Position numbers and translations under genes: made by a program
Shown: positions 25,474-37,479 of the stretch, piece by piece
Layout of the letters: each line of letters opens with the position of its first letter
How positions within the stretch are numbered: the stretch's first letter is position 1
Source of the DNA: Bugula neritina
Lineage: Eukaryota > Bryozoa > Gymnolaemata > Cheilostomatida > Bugulidae
Length of the DNA: 64,000 bases
Assembly (NCBI GenBank): GCA_964035545.1
Contig: OZ037768.1
Span: 3,089,501 to 3,153,500, forward strand
Reading direction: 5' to 3'
Notes under the pieces: generated by a model
What the model was told of the DNA's origin: nothing
Seen by the model: the letters and a program-made list of their open reading frames with translations, nothing else
Databases searched by the model: none

Positions 25474-28400
25474 TTACACATCCGCTAAAAGTCCACTCAT
25501 TTCATCCTCCAAGCTGGTCTCCAACTCTGGACTCATTTGACTAACTTTGTCCAGTGACTGCTCACTCCACCTGACGTCACATGAATTGAGGGGAGCCAAC
25601 TCCAAATGATATTTGTCACCACCATCTACAGTATCAGTATTGCTGTTGGTTTGAAGTTGGTTTGGGTGCATCCCTTTGTGATTGTCTTTGCTGTTTGAAC
25701 TACAAAACATACAAAGTTTTACATATTTGCCAAAATACATCAGCATAACATAATCATCATGCTAGATGTAGTAGTTAACCATTTTACTTTAGTGCTTAAG
25801 GAATTATTTACTCTTTAAATAATATTGCAGCAAGGAAAAATAACTCCAGAGTTAATGCTTGATCATCACAGCACTTTTTGTCTTAGGTTTGCAAGTGTGT
25901 ATATATATAGCTCTTTCATAGCAGTTAGCTTGAAAGCAGTGCCATGCAGCTAGGAGCCAAAACCAGGAGTGGTGCTGTAATGCTTACAGCATGTAGCGGT
26001 GGAGAAGGAAAGAAAGGAAGTTTCTAGGTCGGTAAATGATAAATATTGCTGCAGGACAAAGATTTTTTACACTGTTAATCCGCATCAAAATGAGCAAAAA
26101 GGAATAAAAAATATAAATATACACTGCCATTTCGTTGCTTAGCAACCACAACAGCAAAGTTCTACAGTATTAAATAAGCATAGTGGAGTATGCATGCCGC
26201 AGTTGTCTTTCCTTGTCCCTTGTTAACAAGCAAGCATAGACATTAATAACTAGAATATAATTGTACCGTTCACTATATTATGTCTATGACTCTCACTGTG
26301 ACTGTGTGTGAACTGGTTAATAGAGAATAGGCTGAGAAATATGGACAGACAGGTACCTCAGCCCCAGCTATATACATGCTATGTAGTCTAGAGGCCTACA
26401 CTGCAGGCGATAGTACGTAACACTCTAGTTATATTACCAATGATTGTATGCGGCATGCATGGATAACCGTATGCATGCCTTGTGCTGGCGGGCTGACTGC
26501 GCAAGTCACATGGGGGTTATGTACTCCAGGTCACTAACAATCCTGCATCCAGTAAAATTCAATGAATAAATACCCTACACTACAGTGCTATAGGCTGAGA
26601 GTATGCAGTACTATAGGCTGAGAGTATGCAGTACTATAGACTGAGGGCACATAGAGCATTCAGCTCTCGGGCAGCATGGTGGCAGCACCAGAAATAATAA
26701 ACTACTGAAAGTCAGCAATAAAAGTAACAGCTAGTAGCTCTGGGAATGACTGAGTGAAGAACAAAACAAACGAAATACTTCAGCAGCATAAGCACAGGGC
26801 TAAACAAAATGGATGGCAAAACAACATGAAATAATATTCTGTTGAAAAAAAATTATTGAGTGCCCCACTTGGGGCACAATGACAAATCTGTCGCAGGAAT
26901 AAAGTAAACAGTCGAGCTAATTGTTACCTTCAAATCCTTATTTTTTATATTAAAGAAAGGTGGAGCCCTAATGCAGACATATCTCAATTATAATGGGAAA
27001 TTTTAGAGTCGTACTTGAGTCTATCGGCGCTTGAAAACAGAAGCCCATTGTTGTCCGACTTGAACGAGACTAGAGTTGCCTTCCCTAACATTGGTGAAGG
27101 AGATTGAGGGGATTCCAAGCTAAGAGCGAGACCGTCGCCCTTTTCGTCGTAGTTGTGTGCTGAGGGGTTGACCAACTCTTGGGTAGGCAGATTCATGTTG
27201 CCCACCCCCTTACGCTTCAACGAATACTCCCCCTCGGACTGTAGCTGGCTCCACTCCACATCCGAGTACCGCTGCTCCTGTGTAACAAACACCGAGTATG
27301 TTAAGAGCGAAACTCACAATGCAAGTGGGTCATTTTATTTAATTTAACAAACACTCAAAACCTTCAGTTTTCAGCTATTTTTCAAAATTTAGCAATATAG
27401 CATCATGGTCTGCTAATCAAAATTAGATAAATAATTAAGAAAAAACATGGGAAATTAAGCAAAATTAAAAAGAGCCTTGATTATTTAGTTGTATTTCTTA
27501 ATTTTTTATTAGTTTAGAGCAAAAACCCATATAGATTAGCAGCTAAATTGTGAAAAGTAGCTAAAAACTGGAGATTTCGAGTGTGTACTAAATTAAGTAA
27601 AAAGACCCAAGTAGATTTAATATAAAAATAAACAACTGTAACACTAGAAATGCACAACACAAACATTGTAGTTGTTGGCTAAGGATGGTGTACCAACATT
27701 AGACACCACACCTCCTTGACAGCAATATTTACATATTTTGGCAGGTGTCAAAACTGGACAGTAAAATCTATTAATGCAGACATAAGTTTCACTGTATAAT
27801 CACGGATGTGAGGCCCAACATGGAAATCTCTCATTCTCATCCAGCACCTGTGAAGGCAAAACTTCAGTTGCCAATTCATTGTCCTGTTTTCTGATATGCT
27901 AATATAATTTGTGAATGCTTCACAAATATTAATGAGCAAAACCTTTTTTCGAGAACTCCATAAATCATTTACTAAATGAGCCAGAAAAATTGGGGCATCT
28001 TCATTATTTTTCTATTTAAGATTTTCTATTTAAGACCCACTCCTTTCCATGAATCATAAATTACTGTGTAACCTATTTTTGTGGGAGGTGCAGGGGGAGG
28101 GGCTAGTGGTTTGAACCCTTGACCTAGTGAATACCAGGCCAAGGGTTCAAACCCCAGCAGGCTAGTAGTGATGTCAGAGAGCATTTCATCATAATCGCAC
28201 CTGTGCTATATGCCTATATGAAGTAACTTCACGCACAAGAGAGTATAAAATAGATGATTGTCTCACCCTGGTACACCAGCTCCAACAGGGGGCGCAGTAA
28301 AAGAAACACCCAGCACAAGCATGGGACTTCTCATCTGTACCTCCAGACGAAAAAGAATTATACTTGGTAGGGGCTGTATACCTGAAACAGAAAGGTGTAT

Positions 28401-28488
28401 GTTATACAGATATATATGCTAAATACAGATATATATGATAATACAGGTATATATATGCTAAATACAGGTATATATATGACAACACAGG

Positions 28489-28569
<81 letters not shown>

Positions 28570-31500
28570 CAATACAGGTATATATATATGACAATACAGG
28601 TACATATGATAAATTATTTTATAAAAACTGATTTATAAACTTTTAAAGTCAATACTTAATTATTCTGCCTACTATATGCCAAGCTGGTCATTTGATAACA
28701 AGGAGTTATTTTTCCATTTTTCTAAGCAAACCAACTTACAAAAAGGTAAAACAAGGCTTCAACTTCAAAATGGAGAAGTTGTGAAACAATATAAGTATTC
28801 GGGTGGCGCTGCACCTTTTTTAACCACAGGAATTACAAATAACAAGAACTCAATAACATGCTGTGTAGTTTAAAATATTTCCAAGCGGATTTGGTTGGCT
28901 CAGAATATGCAAATAGCTAGTCTGGGTATGATGACATGTGATGGAATGTTGCAGGTTGGTACAGATTGAAAACTCCAGTAGCAACTGCTGCAGAAGAATT
29001 TGTAGGGTAGCTGATGCTTTTATATAATAATGAGAAATGACAACACTGTACGTGTAACAACAGCCATAAATCTTGTCACTTTGGGTGGGGGCCTGACACT
29101 TGAACAAATGGCTAAATTATAAGTCGACCAAGTTGTAAATTTAGCCCATGCAATATGCATGAGTCTCAATTTAGTTTAATAGCAGGCATATTTCTCTTAT
29201 CCTAGTTTTACTGTTTTGATGCATTTTTACCAAAAATAATTACATAGAAATTTCCCCATCACAAAATTAGCACGTAAGCAATGTTACATAGATCATTAGG
29301 TAGAACTATAAAACATGTACGGAATACACCAAACCCTTCCCTATGTGCCAAGCTGCGCGTTGGGCTGCATATAGGAGGGGAGTGGCAAGGCGCAATGATT
29401 AGCGTTTCCTGTTTTATTGCTTAAATAATGTATAAAATAATTATCGGGATTTTAAACAATTACCAGCTATTAGCATATTTTGCCTCCATCTAACATTGCT
29501 GTAAGATAATTCAGAGTTATGCTATCATTAGCTAATATTGCTATACCACCTTGTTATTACCTGAAGCTAGCAAACTAGGCGAAACCAGTTTATCTTATTT
29601 TGCTAATAAAATAAACTGGAAGATATTTAAATGTTCAGCAAAATACCACCACGAATAGACAGCCCTGTGTTTGGCCAGTTCAAACAAACTATGATGTCAC
29701 ATGTACAGTGACAGTCCCTAAAACCTAACCACACCTTGGCTAAAGTTATATTAAGTTACAATTATATAAAAACATGTTAAATCACACCCATGATTCAGCA
29801 CAATTATTTCATGACTAATCATCAAACCAATGCTTTCTCTCCCCTGACATCTTTTACATATACTCGGAAGTTTATTCTTTAATGGTTTTAACTCATTCAT
29901 GTCATCAATTATACTGAAACATTTAAAATTCATTATTTCATTAAAATGATGTGGTTTTCAGATTACCTCCCTTCCCTCCGAAGTTCATACACCTTGTACA
30001 TCCTTACTTGAATGGATGCTGGTATTTATAATATAACTCATCCTTCCTATGTACCAGCAGAAACTAATATAAATTCTAATTAAACATTTTCATTAAAATT
30101 TTCATGAATTGGAAAATTTTCTGAAAATGCAAAACTGACGAAACATGTCATACAGAGAGTTCAAGATTTCCCTAGCTGACCTCTAAGTCATCATGTAGTC
30201 TGGATACGACGCAACGCATGATCTCAAATTGTACTGCATTATAACATTAATTATTATAATATTATATTAAGATTATATAATATTATATTATTATTAGATC
30301 ACATTATATTATAGACTATAAAATATTTTGTTATATTATATCATGCTGTATATTTTATTCTAATAAAAGTGACATAGAGTAGTAATTAGAATTCATATAT
30401 TCATACAATCTGTTATGGAATTACAGTAAAGTGATTAGGCAGTCAAAACTGTAACAACTTGCTATTTCTAAGGTGATACCAAGTTACACTACAACATTGT
30501 GCCCCCCCCCATGTGTAAAAACTATTAGTTTGGAGTTTTGAGTGGGAGAAGCGGCTGTTTTATTTAGTGGATAGACAACTCCTAGATATATTTATTCTCC
30601 GCTATCAAGATCTTAGTGACTTGTGAATTGTCAAAATGCTACAACTTTCCTCAAAATATCAACAACTAAAGACAGCCAACGAATGACATTTCAGAGATGA
30701 AATGAGATAGTGAAACGAGATGAAATTGTGTGTAGGAGAGACAAAGAGACAGACACTAGTTAAAGTAATATTGTGTAATAAGAGCTAGCATTACTATAGT
30801 TACTATCTAAGCAAGGTGTGTGTGTCATGTTTTAACATGACATAAAATGTTTAGTAGGAAATTAGTACCCATCCTACTAGTAAATATCTATTTCACAGTT
30901 CCAGGTAGCAGCGCTTTGGGAACACACGTGTATGTATAGCAGCACCATCTTTAGGTAAACGTGCAGAATTGCAGTTTTTTTTAAACAGCTTAAGTTTACT
31001 CAGAATTCGGTAACTTGGGAAGTTGTCTGACTGTGAAATGACATAATCCAAAAACCACCAAACCAAAACTACAAGCCCAGGCAGAGCAAAGACCTACATC
31101 TCTAAATCTACAGCTCATTTGCATGTTTGTTAATCTAATAAATCCATAACTCAGATGAGAATGTTAAACAAGCAGCGACAGCATTTCATAGACAGCAGCT
31201 GATAGAATTTCGCTGGCTTTGGAATAGTAAATAGTCTAACCAACAGTAACCACCAGCTCTGTTTGGAACTTTCAGGAAAAACGTTTCTCAGCTTTAGATC
31301 TAAACCTACAAGGAAGTGACTCAGAATATAAACCCCCCACCCCAATCTCACCCCCCCCCCACCACTCAGACGACAGCCAAGGTTAGCCTAGTATTCTATA
31401 TTAAAGACTTACCTGAAAGGTTGGGTAGCCACGTAGCCCACAGTTATACATATTGCCAGCTCTAAAGTACGAAAGGCTGTGTGGTACCCCCACCATCTCC

Positions 31501-34137
31501 AAGGCTCCGGTGTCTTGTCACTCACAAACACACCGTACACGTCTGCCATGCCGTACACTAGTAGAACAACAGTGAGTAGCCCTAGTATGGATGAGATGAG
31601 TGTGACTATGGTCCCTAGGCTAAGTGTGAGTTTGTGGTGCTCAGGCTTGCCCTTGACACTGGCAGTAGCACTGAGTTTCCTTGAAGTATACAAGTTCATC
31701 TGCGTTTGCCGGTCTTTAGCCGCTTTATACAGACGTCCAAATATGTACATGAAGCCAACGAAAAGAAAGAGACCCCAGACGATGTAGAATATCTGGCATA
31801 CGAAGAGAATGATTCTGGCGTCGAGATGGAAGACGGTGAGTACGTCTGCGGTGATGGCAAGGATGAAGTGTACCAGTATAACGCCAATTATGACGCGGGG
31901 CTTCTGTATGGAGGGGGATATGAACTTCATACGGGTGGCGGCTAGCAGAGAGAGGAAGAGCAGACTAAATGTGGAAGTGACGCAGGGGAGGAAAGTAGTG
32001 TAGAGCATGTAGGATACGATAGGGGGGAACCGCTGGTGAGTGTTATAGCCATCCACTAGTAGATATACAGAACGTACAGTCCCCATCAGGAATACCAGGA
32101 GATTCAGAGATATGAAGTACTTCTGACTGAGTAGATGTTTTTTCTTCCAGAGGCGAATGATGCTGAACAGTGAATAGAGGGCCACAACTCCAAATGCTAC
32201 TCCAAATAAATATATGTGCACCTACAAGAAGAAAGTTAGAGTACATTAAAATGGGTACATGAGCTACAGCTAGCGGTCATACACGTATGAGTGATGTGAT
32301 GTTGCATTACAATTACAATGATAAATGTATTTTTTTTATTTAAACACAATTTATAGTGTTTTGACAACATAAATTGGCACCACTTGAAATTATGTAAATA
32401 CATCAATCACCAAGCATGAGTAGACAGATATAAAATGGTCATTGTTTGCAATAAAAACTCTAAAAAAAGTTTATAACTGGCTCTCTTCTCTGATAACCTG
32501 TCATGAGGCAGATGAAATTTCACCTACACTCGGCTTCCTGGAAATTCAAACCGGCTTACAAACCATGACTCAACAACACCTGTGTACTGGGGTGTAGGGA
32601 TACAGACATGGCGTGAGAGAGTGAGTGAGTGAGTGAGTGAGTGAGTGAGTGAGTGAGTGAGTGAGTGAGTGAGAGAGTGAGTTAGTAAGTGAGTGAGTGA
32701 GTGAGTTAGTAAGTGAGTGAGTGAGTGAGTAATTCAGTGAGTTAGTGATTTAGTAAGTAAAGGAAAAAGGTGAGTGAGACTGAGAGTGGGTGAGACTGAG
32801 AGTGAGTGAGACTGAGAGTGAGTGAGACTGAGAGTGGGTGAGACTGAGAGTGAGTGAGACTGAGAGTGGGTGAGACTGAGAGTGGGTAAGACTGAGAGTG
32901 GGTGAGACTGAGAGTGAGTGGGACTGAGTGAGTGATCTAAATAGCAACAAAGATGCAACTTCTAGCTTTATTGTCCGATTAGAGACCAGAAAAGATGATG
33001 TCAGACATAGCAAAACAGTAATGCTGCCAGAAAACTGTCTGCTGCTTGAATAGGAGGTCACACTATAGATGTTATTGCGAACCCAACAAGTTATTCCATA
33101 TCCAGAATCCACAGTCACAACCAACAGTAGTTGTTTGGCATAAAGTTTAGTCACATGACCACAGAACATTATAAAACATTGGTGATTCATATTCCAGTTA
33201 TGAATTATTTACATTCAACTCAACTCAAGAGATAATGTTACTGTAGTAACTCTACTGAGACGCATCATACAACTAGTCAATGTGAACCTGTGGGATTTAG
33301 TTTCAGTTTATGTAAATTGATTGATTAAATCTCAGCCAAGTTTAGAGCAGGTAAAGGTATGAAACCCACCACCTTTAATATCACACGCACACTCCAGACC
33401 GCCCATGCATCCTAGACCACCCATGCACCCCCAGACTACACCAACACCACACAACAAACCACCCATGCACCCCAGACCACCCATGCACCCCAGACTACAC
33501 CGACACCACACAACAAACCACCCATGCACCTCAAACTACCCATGCACCCCAGACCACCCATGCACCTCAGACCACCCATGCACCCCAGACCACCCATGCA
33601 CCCCAGACCACCCATGCACCCCAGACCACACTGACACCACACAACAAAAGCAGATGAGTCACAAGTAAATGAGAGTTGACTCACCTCCCAGGCATGGCCA
33701 TACAACAACTTCGCCTCCTCCCAATCAGGTTCTGGTTCAGCAAATGATGGCGATTGTTTGTCGGAATCTTCAGTTTCTGGTTCGGCCTCTGATTCAGGCT
33801 CTGGCTCACTTTCGGGCTCAGCTTCTGGTTCTGGCTCCGTCTCTGGTTCACTGGTTGTTTCCGGTTCACTGGTTGTTTCCGGTTCACTGGTTGTTTCCGG
33901 TTCGCTAGTTGTTTCTGGCTCACTGGTTGTTTCTGGCTCACTGGTTGTATTTGGTTGAGCAGATGAACTTTTCAGCCCTCGAGAAATTGCAGGCTGTGTA
34001 GCAGGTGGTGTAGCAGGGGGTGTGGTGGTAGTTGTCTGATTATTCCCTCCATTTGTAGTTTGTGCCGACCCTCCTTGAACAGCTAGACTGATGACTGTTA
34101 GGAGTAAAGTCAGCGCTAGACAGCGCACAACCCTCAT
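25474..34137 (-). CDS. PRRT3/4: PRRT3/PRRT4-like seven-helix membrane protein, 621 aa
   Basis: Five minus-strand exons, in transcript order: 34137-33685, 32221-31413, 28381-28267, 27277-27015, 25699-25474. Phases match at every junction and the total is 622 codons including TAA. Residues 1-27 are a signal peptide (hydrophobic core [14 protein letters not shown], likely cleavage near GSA). A Thr/Ser/Glu/Pro-rich ectodomain follows, with six SEPETT-type repeats and an acidic Glu-Pro stretch. The [15 protein letters not shown] segment then runs across the first junction into VHIYLFG; this juxtamembrane block, the [13 protein letters not shown] and [13 protein letters not shown] segments and PWRWWG before the last helix are the pattern I know from vertebrate PRRT3/PRRT4. 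Exon 2 supplies seven hydrophobic helices (about residues 152-420), with a basic loop between helices 5 and 6. The tail has a Cys-rich stretch ([15 protein letters not shown]) from the small third exon, which could be palmitoylated, then a polar Ser/Leu-rich end. Ligand and function of the family are poorly known. Exon 3 is the least certain, but some exon with its phase is needed to join exons 2 and 4. Confidence 0.8.
26582..26645. repeat. Short tandem repeat, about 25-base unit, 2-3 copies
   Basis: Copies of CTATAGGCTGAGAGTATGCA with minor changes, in intron 4 of the PRRT-like gene. Confidence 0.7.
28088..28180 (+). mobile_element. tRNA-derived SINE-like fragment
   Basis: Has an A-box-like GGGCTAGTGG and, about 40 bases on, a B-box-like GGTTCAAACCCC, the spacing expected of an internal RNA polymerase III promoter in a tRNA head. 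The flanks do not fold into a clear acceptor stem, so a tRNA-related SINE or tRNA pseudogene fits better than a working tRNA. It lies in an intron of the PRRT-like gene, on the opposite strand. Confidence 0.4.
28405..28610. repeat. (TA)n microsatellite with flanking ACAGGTATATATGA-type minisatellite
   Basis: Several copies of an ACAGGTATATATGACA or ACAGGTATATATGCTAAAT unit surround a TA run at about 28490-28566. It begins about 25 bases upstream, in transcript sense, of the acceptor of PRRT-like exon 3 (28381). Confidence 0.9.
28620..31412. other. PRRT-like intron 2 (rest), no further features
   Basis: AT-rich intron of the minus-strand gene. It contains a C run near 30501 and near 31350 and AT-rich inverted tracts near 30240-30360 (ATTATAATATTATATTA-like). 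A 65-codon plus-strand ORF at 28676-28873 has no support from context. Confidence 0.4.
32612..32936. repeat. (GTGA)n tract and 16-base GTGAGACTGAGAGTGG minisatellite
   Basis: GTGA repeats run from about 32617 to 32750, followed by about ten copies of a 16-base GTGAGACTGAGAGTGG unit to about 32936. Both are in intron 1 of the PRRT-like gene. The reverse-strand His/Ser/Leu ORFs are artefacts. Confidence 0.9.
33390..33648. repeat. Minisatellite of CCACCCATGCACCCCAGA units
   Basis: About twelve copies of CCACCCATGCACCCCAGA (18 bases), some interrupted by ACACCACACAACAAA blocks. It ends about 40 bases from the donor of PRRT-like exon 1 (intron starts at 33684). Confidence 0.9.
33840..33960 (-). 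repeat. In-frame SEPETT coding repeat in the PRRT-like ectodomain
   Basis: Six tandem 18-base copies encode TTSEPE units just before the acidic Glu-Pro region, all in frame. A Thr/Ser-rich extracellular repeat of this kind is a likely O-glycosylated stalk. Confidence 0.85.
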
Positions 34138-34752
34138 ACTTCTTCTACCAAAACATAACAACTCCAGATTCAGTATTATAAAATAACACATAACTGGTTT
34201 CCATAGAAACCAATATCATGGTGGTGTGTTTTTCTTTACCAAATGCTCAATTTCTAAAACTAAAACTAAAATCAGTAAGCTGTGTAACTGAGACTTGATA
34301 TAAAAACACTAAACGGTGAGTAGCATAACCTAGCAAGACTCAATAAGCAAAATTGTGTTGTATGAATAAAGTATGAACTATTAAAAGAACTATATAGCAG
34401 ACATAAAGTTGAACATAGCATGAAGTGTGTTGGTATGCAAGACAGCATGTGATAGAATATGAATATTCCAGGGTGAATAACATAATGTTATGCTGGCAGT
34501 CTGCAGCCTTCATTATAATAATGTTATACGGTACATGATATGTTTTATTGTAGATTATCACCACCTAGAAATGTTGTAATGAACAATATGCAAACAAATG
34601 CCTTATTTAGAAGATTTATTACTAATTAACTCATGCAGTGAAAATCAACTTCCAAGAATAGAATATCAAAAAAGGTGTTGGCCTTTACATATCCACTACA
34701 ACTATTCTCACTGCAATTTAAAGCACCGAAAAAGTTTTTTTTTTCAATAAAG

Positions 34753-35925
34753 TGTCAGATTCAGTAAAATATTTCTCAAAATCAGTTAGAAAAGCTATTG
34801 GAAAACTGCATTTAGGTACATGTGTGTACATTTATGTACATAACTTCTTACCGGAGTCTTTCCCGAGCTTTGAGTGTGAAAGGCAGTGTATTATAGTACA
34901 CACATATATTATAAACACATATATACCATACAGAGAGTATATTATACTATACGCATATCACACAGAGAGTATATTATACTATACACATATCACACAGAGA
35001 GTATATTATACTATACACATATCACACAGAGAGTATATTATACTATACACATATCACACAGAGAGTATATTATACTATACGCATATCACACAAAGGTAAG
35101 TTGCTAACGTCACAACAGAACTCTATGATGACATGTCATGTAATGATATGTTGTGAAAAGCCATTAGACTCTAAATTACCCGTGATGAGCGTTGGCTGAC
35201 TGGGGGGGAGGGGGGAGGGGGGGTGAAAAACAGGGCCGGTGCAGGCGCAAGAGTAGAATATGTGTCAACATGATCAACATAACATTATGTAATATAATAT
35301 TACAGTATCTATATATTATATAAACAATATTATAGTATTACTACAGTCACTATCTATGTGCATATATTATAGCAATATTACAGCTTCCCTTTCAATATTA
35401 TATCATCTAGTAATACAATCTCTCTCTCTATATATGACTGTATATTTTAAAAAGCAGATACACCTTACAGTTGGAGCTAAAGACTTGACCAAATGAAAGA
35501 AAATGGACAAAATGAATTAGAAGTAAAAAGAAATCAGCAAAAGTTATTAATATATTACCTTGAAGGGTCAAGTTGGTGGCATTTGATGCCACCACGAGTT
35601 TACTGATTTCTACTTTCAAATTGTTTAGAAGCTCTGCTGACCTACAAAACATAGGCAGCAAAATTTTAGAACATAAATAACAAAACCAACTGATGCCTCA
35701 ATGAGTTGATAAAACAGTCAAGAAGTTAAGGAACTGTTTGACTGTTTTTGAGGTGTGGAACCGTCATGTTTACAGTTAGTTGAGTGAATTTGCTTTTCAG
35801 ATATTAAACCAAACCCTAGATACAGAAATGTTACTGACCCCAGAGACTATGAAATGTTTTCCAAGGCTGATGAGTTAATTAAATCAATTCTCTGTCAACA
35901 AAAAACAAAAACAATGTCAATCTAA
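34753..35925 (+). CDS. Candidate 3' part of a small plus-strand gene (weak)
   Basis: Two exon-like segments match in phase. 34753-34815 (or from 34759) encodes SDSVKYFSKSVRKAIGKLHL and ends at a GT donor in phase 1. 35801-35925 follows a ttgcttttcag acceptor, encodes IKPNPRYRNVTDPRDYEM and FSKADELIKSILCQQ, and ends TAA. The joined text is charged and protein-like. No start exon is secure: an ATG exon at 34218-34274 with a good donor is in the wrong phase. It would be divergent from the PRRT-like gene. A further open segment at 36123-36323 also accepts phase 1 and could be an alternative last exon. The family is unknown. Confidence 0.3.
34905..35096. repeat. Minisatellite, 32-base unit, about 5-6 copies
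   Basis: Units of ATATCACACAGAGAGTAT followed by ATTATACTATACACAT are nearly perfect. They lie in the interval between the two candidate exons at 34815 and 35801. Confidence 0.9.
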
Positions 35926-36122
35926 CTGCTGGCAGGTAAAATTAATTAGCCAGGCTCTGAAGTAGAATACAATAGCTGTAACTAAGAAGATAAACAATCA
36001 TAAATCAAAGTACAATAGTGCTCATCTCAGTATCTCCTACATAGCCTCTGTTCTAGCAAAATTCTGCTACCACGAAAAGTTAGCTAGCTTAAAACATATA
36101 CTTGACTCGAATCAAAGTTTTA

Positions 36123-36323
36123 GGAAGAACTTATTCATTCGAAAGTGTAGAATTTTACCTCCAAGAGTTGAGAAAATCGAAGTACAACTTTAAAGAACAC
36201 AATTGCAAACTATGGAGATCTAGAAGCTTCCATTTACTCACCAGATGTAGCAGAGAAGAACTGAGAGTGTTGGACAAAATAATCCCAGTGTTTATGCAGA
36301 GAATGGTTGAGTCAGACAACTGA
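36123..36323 (+). CDS. Candidate terminal exon (weak)
   Basis: Open frame after a possible TTTTAG acceptor, ending TGA. It encodes RTYSFESVEFYLQELRKS, then KYNFKEHNCKLW and ends MVESDN. The Tyr-Asn-x(4)-Asn-Cys pattern is faintly like the NC motif of LRAT/PPPDE papain-fold proteins, but the length is far too short to assign. No ATG starts the frame and no nearby AATAAA was seen, so this may be an exon fragment or chance. Confidence 0.25.
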   Translation, partial: GRTYSFESVEFYLQELRKSKYNFKEHNCKLWRSRSFHLLTRCSREELRVLDKIIPVFMQRMVESDN

Positions 36324-37479
36324 TTCACAATGTGGTGATTCTACTTTCTAGTGGTGACAGACTGATGAGTGTATAGCAAGTACTAGTAGTAGTAGATAGC
36401 CATATAATGACTATACCATGAGTTTAAGAGATAATCAAAGTGCATGCACTCAAGAAATGATGGAATAGAAATGAATAGTATACCAGCATGTCCCACAGAA
36501 CATTTCAGCATGTGGATAAGCGAATAGGTAATGCCTCAAAGCGCAATGTGATTGTACGATGAATGTTGCTATAGTGTTGATTGGATGGGTGGTGCTTTCT
36601 ATTTGCAGATGATGGGTGGAATAATTATATTACATTTTATATAACTACATGGTTAATTAAAACTATAACTCAGTCAGTTTTTTATCATGAAGTGTCTGAT
36701 TTGACCAATATTGGCGAAATTTGAAGTGCAAAGACACCATAATAGCTGAAATTTCACTGATAATGTCTATAAATATCTTAGATACCCAAGAGTGTAAATG
36801 GAGCAGTCATTGCCTGGCATATCATTATAAACAAGCCTTTTAAGATCTTTGCTAAAGGGAAAAAACTCAAACTTGTTATTTCAGCTAAAAGTTTCATAAT
36901 AAACAAACTTTATTAGATAAACTTCAAGTTGAAAGTTGATATAATATTTACTTTTTCAAATACATTGTTGAATAGTGTTGGTTTATTTCGAACAGCTGAA
37001 CTTATTTATGGACAAGTGTGGAGGAAAGGGCTAACAAAGGGCAAACAGTTCAAGAACAAAATTTTACCAAAATAATTTCTATATAACATTTTAAAATGCA
37101 TTTTTGGCAAACCGATTTATTAAAACTTACAAAACTGATGTTTCTTCAGCAATGATTGTTATCTTCCAAGTTCAAACATGCCACTCTATATTCAAACATG
37201 CAGTTAGACCATCTGATAGAGTTAGTGCCAACTTTACATAGATATCTAACTTCAAAGGTGTTGTAAGGAGCTAATTAGTATAGAAGGGCCATGGGCTATG
37301 ATCAGATTACAAGGTTAGTTTATGTAAAGAACAAATGCTAGCAGATATACAGAAGCATACTATAAAATAGAACAACGGTTATTATTCCATTATCTCTATT
37401 AATTATACCGGATTAATTCAACTTTTATAGAATCTCACAAGGCTATGTGCTGAAAATACTTTACATCAAGGCGTTTTGT

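Noticed and set aside
28358-28631. Ile/Tyr-rich ORFs on both strands
   Set aside because: Translation of the (TA)n tract and its flanking minisatellite.
28676-28873. 65-codon plus-strand ORF ([18 protein letters not shown])
   Set aside because: Lies within a minus-strand intron, has no poly(A) or splice partner, and its length is within chance expectation.
31479-32003. Plus-strand ORFs opposite the seven-helix exon
   Set aside because: Shadows of the minus-strand PRRT-like exon 31413-32221.
32734-33190. Ser/His/Leu-rich minus-strand ORFs
   Set aside because: They translate the GTGA and GTGAGACTGAGAGTGG arrays in a PRRT-like intron.
34218-34274. ATG exon (MVVCFSLPNAQFLKLK) with a good GTAAGC donor
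   Set aside because: Ends in phase 0 while the next candidate exon needs phase 1; kept only as a note under the weak plus-strand gene.
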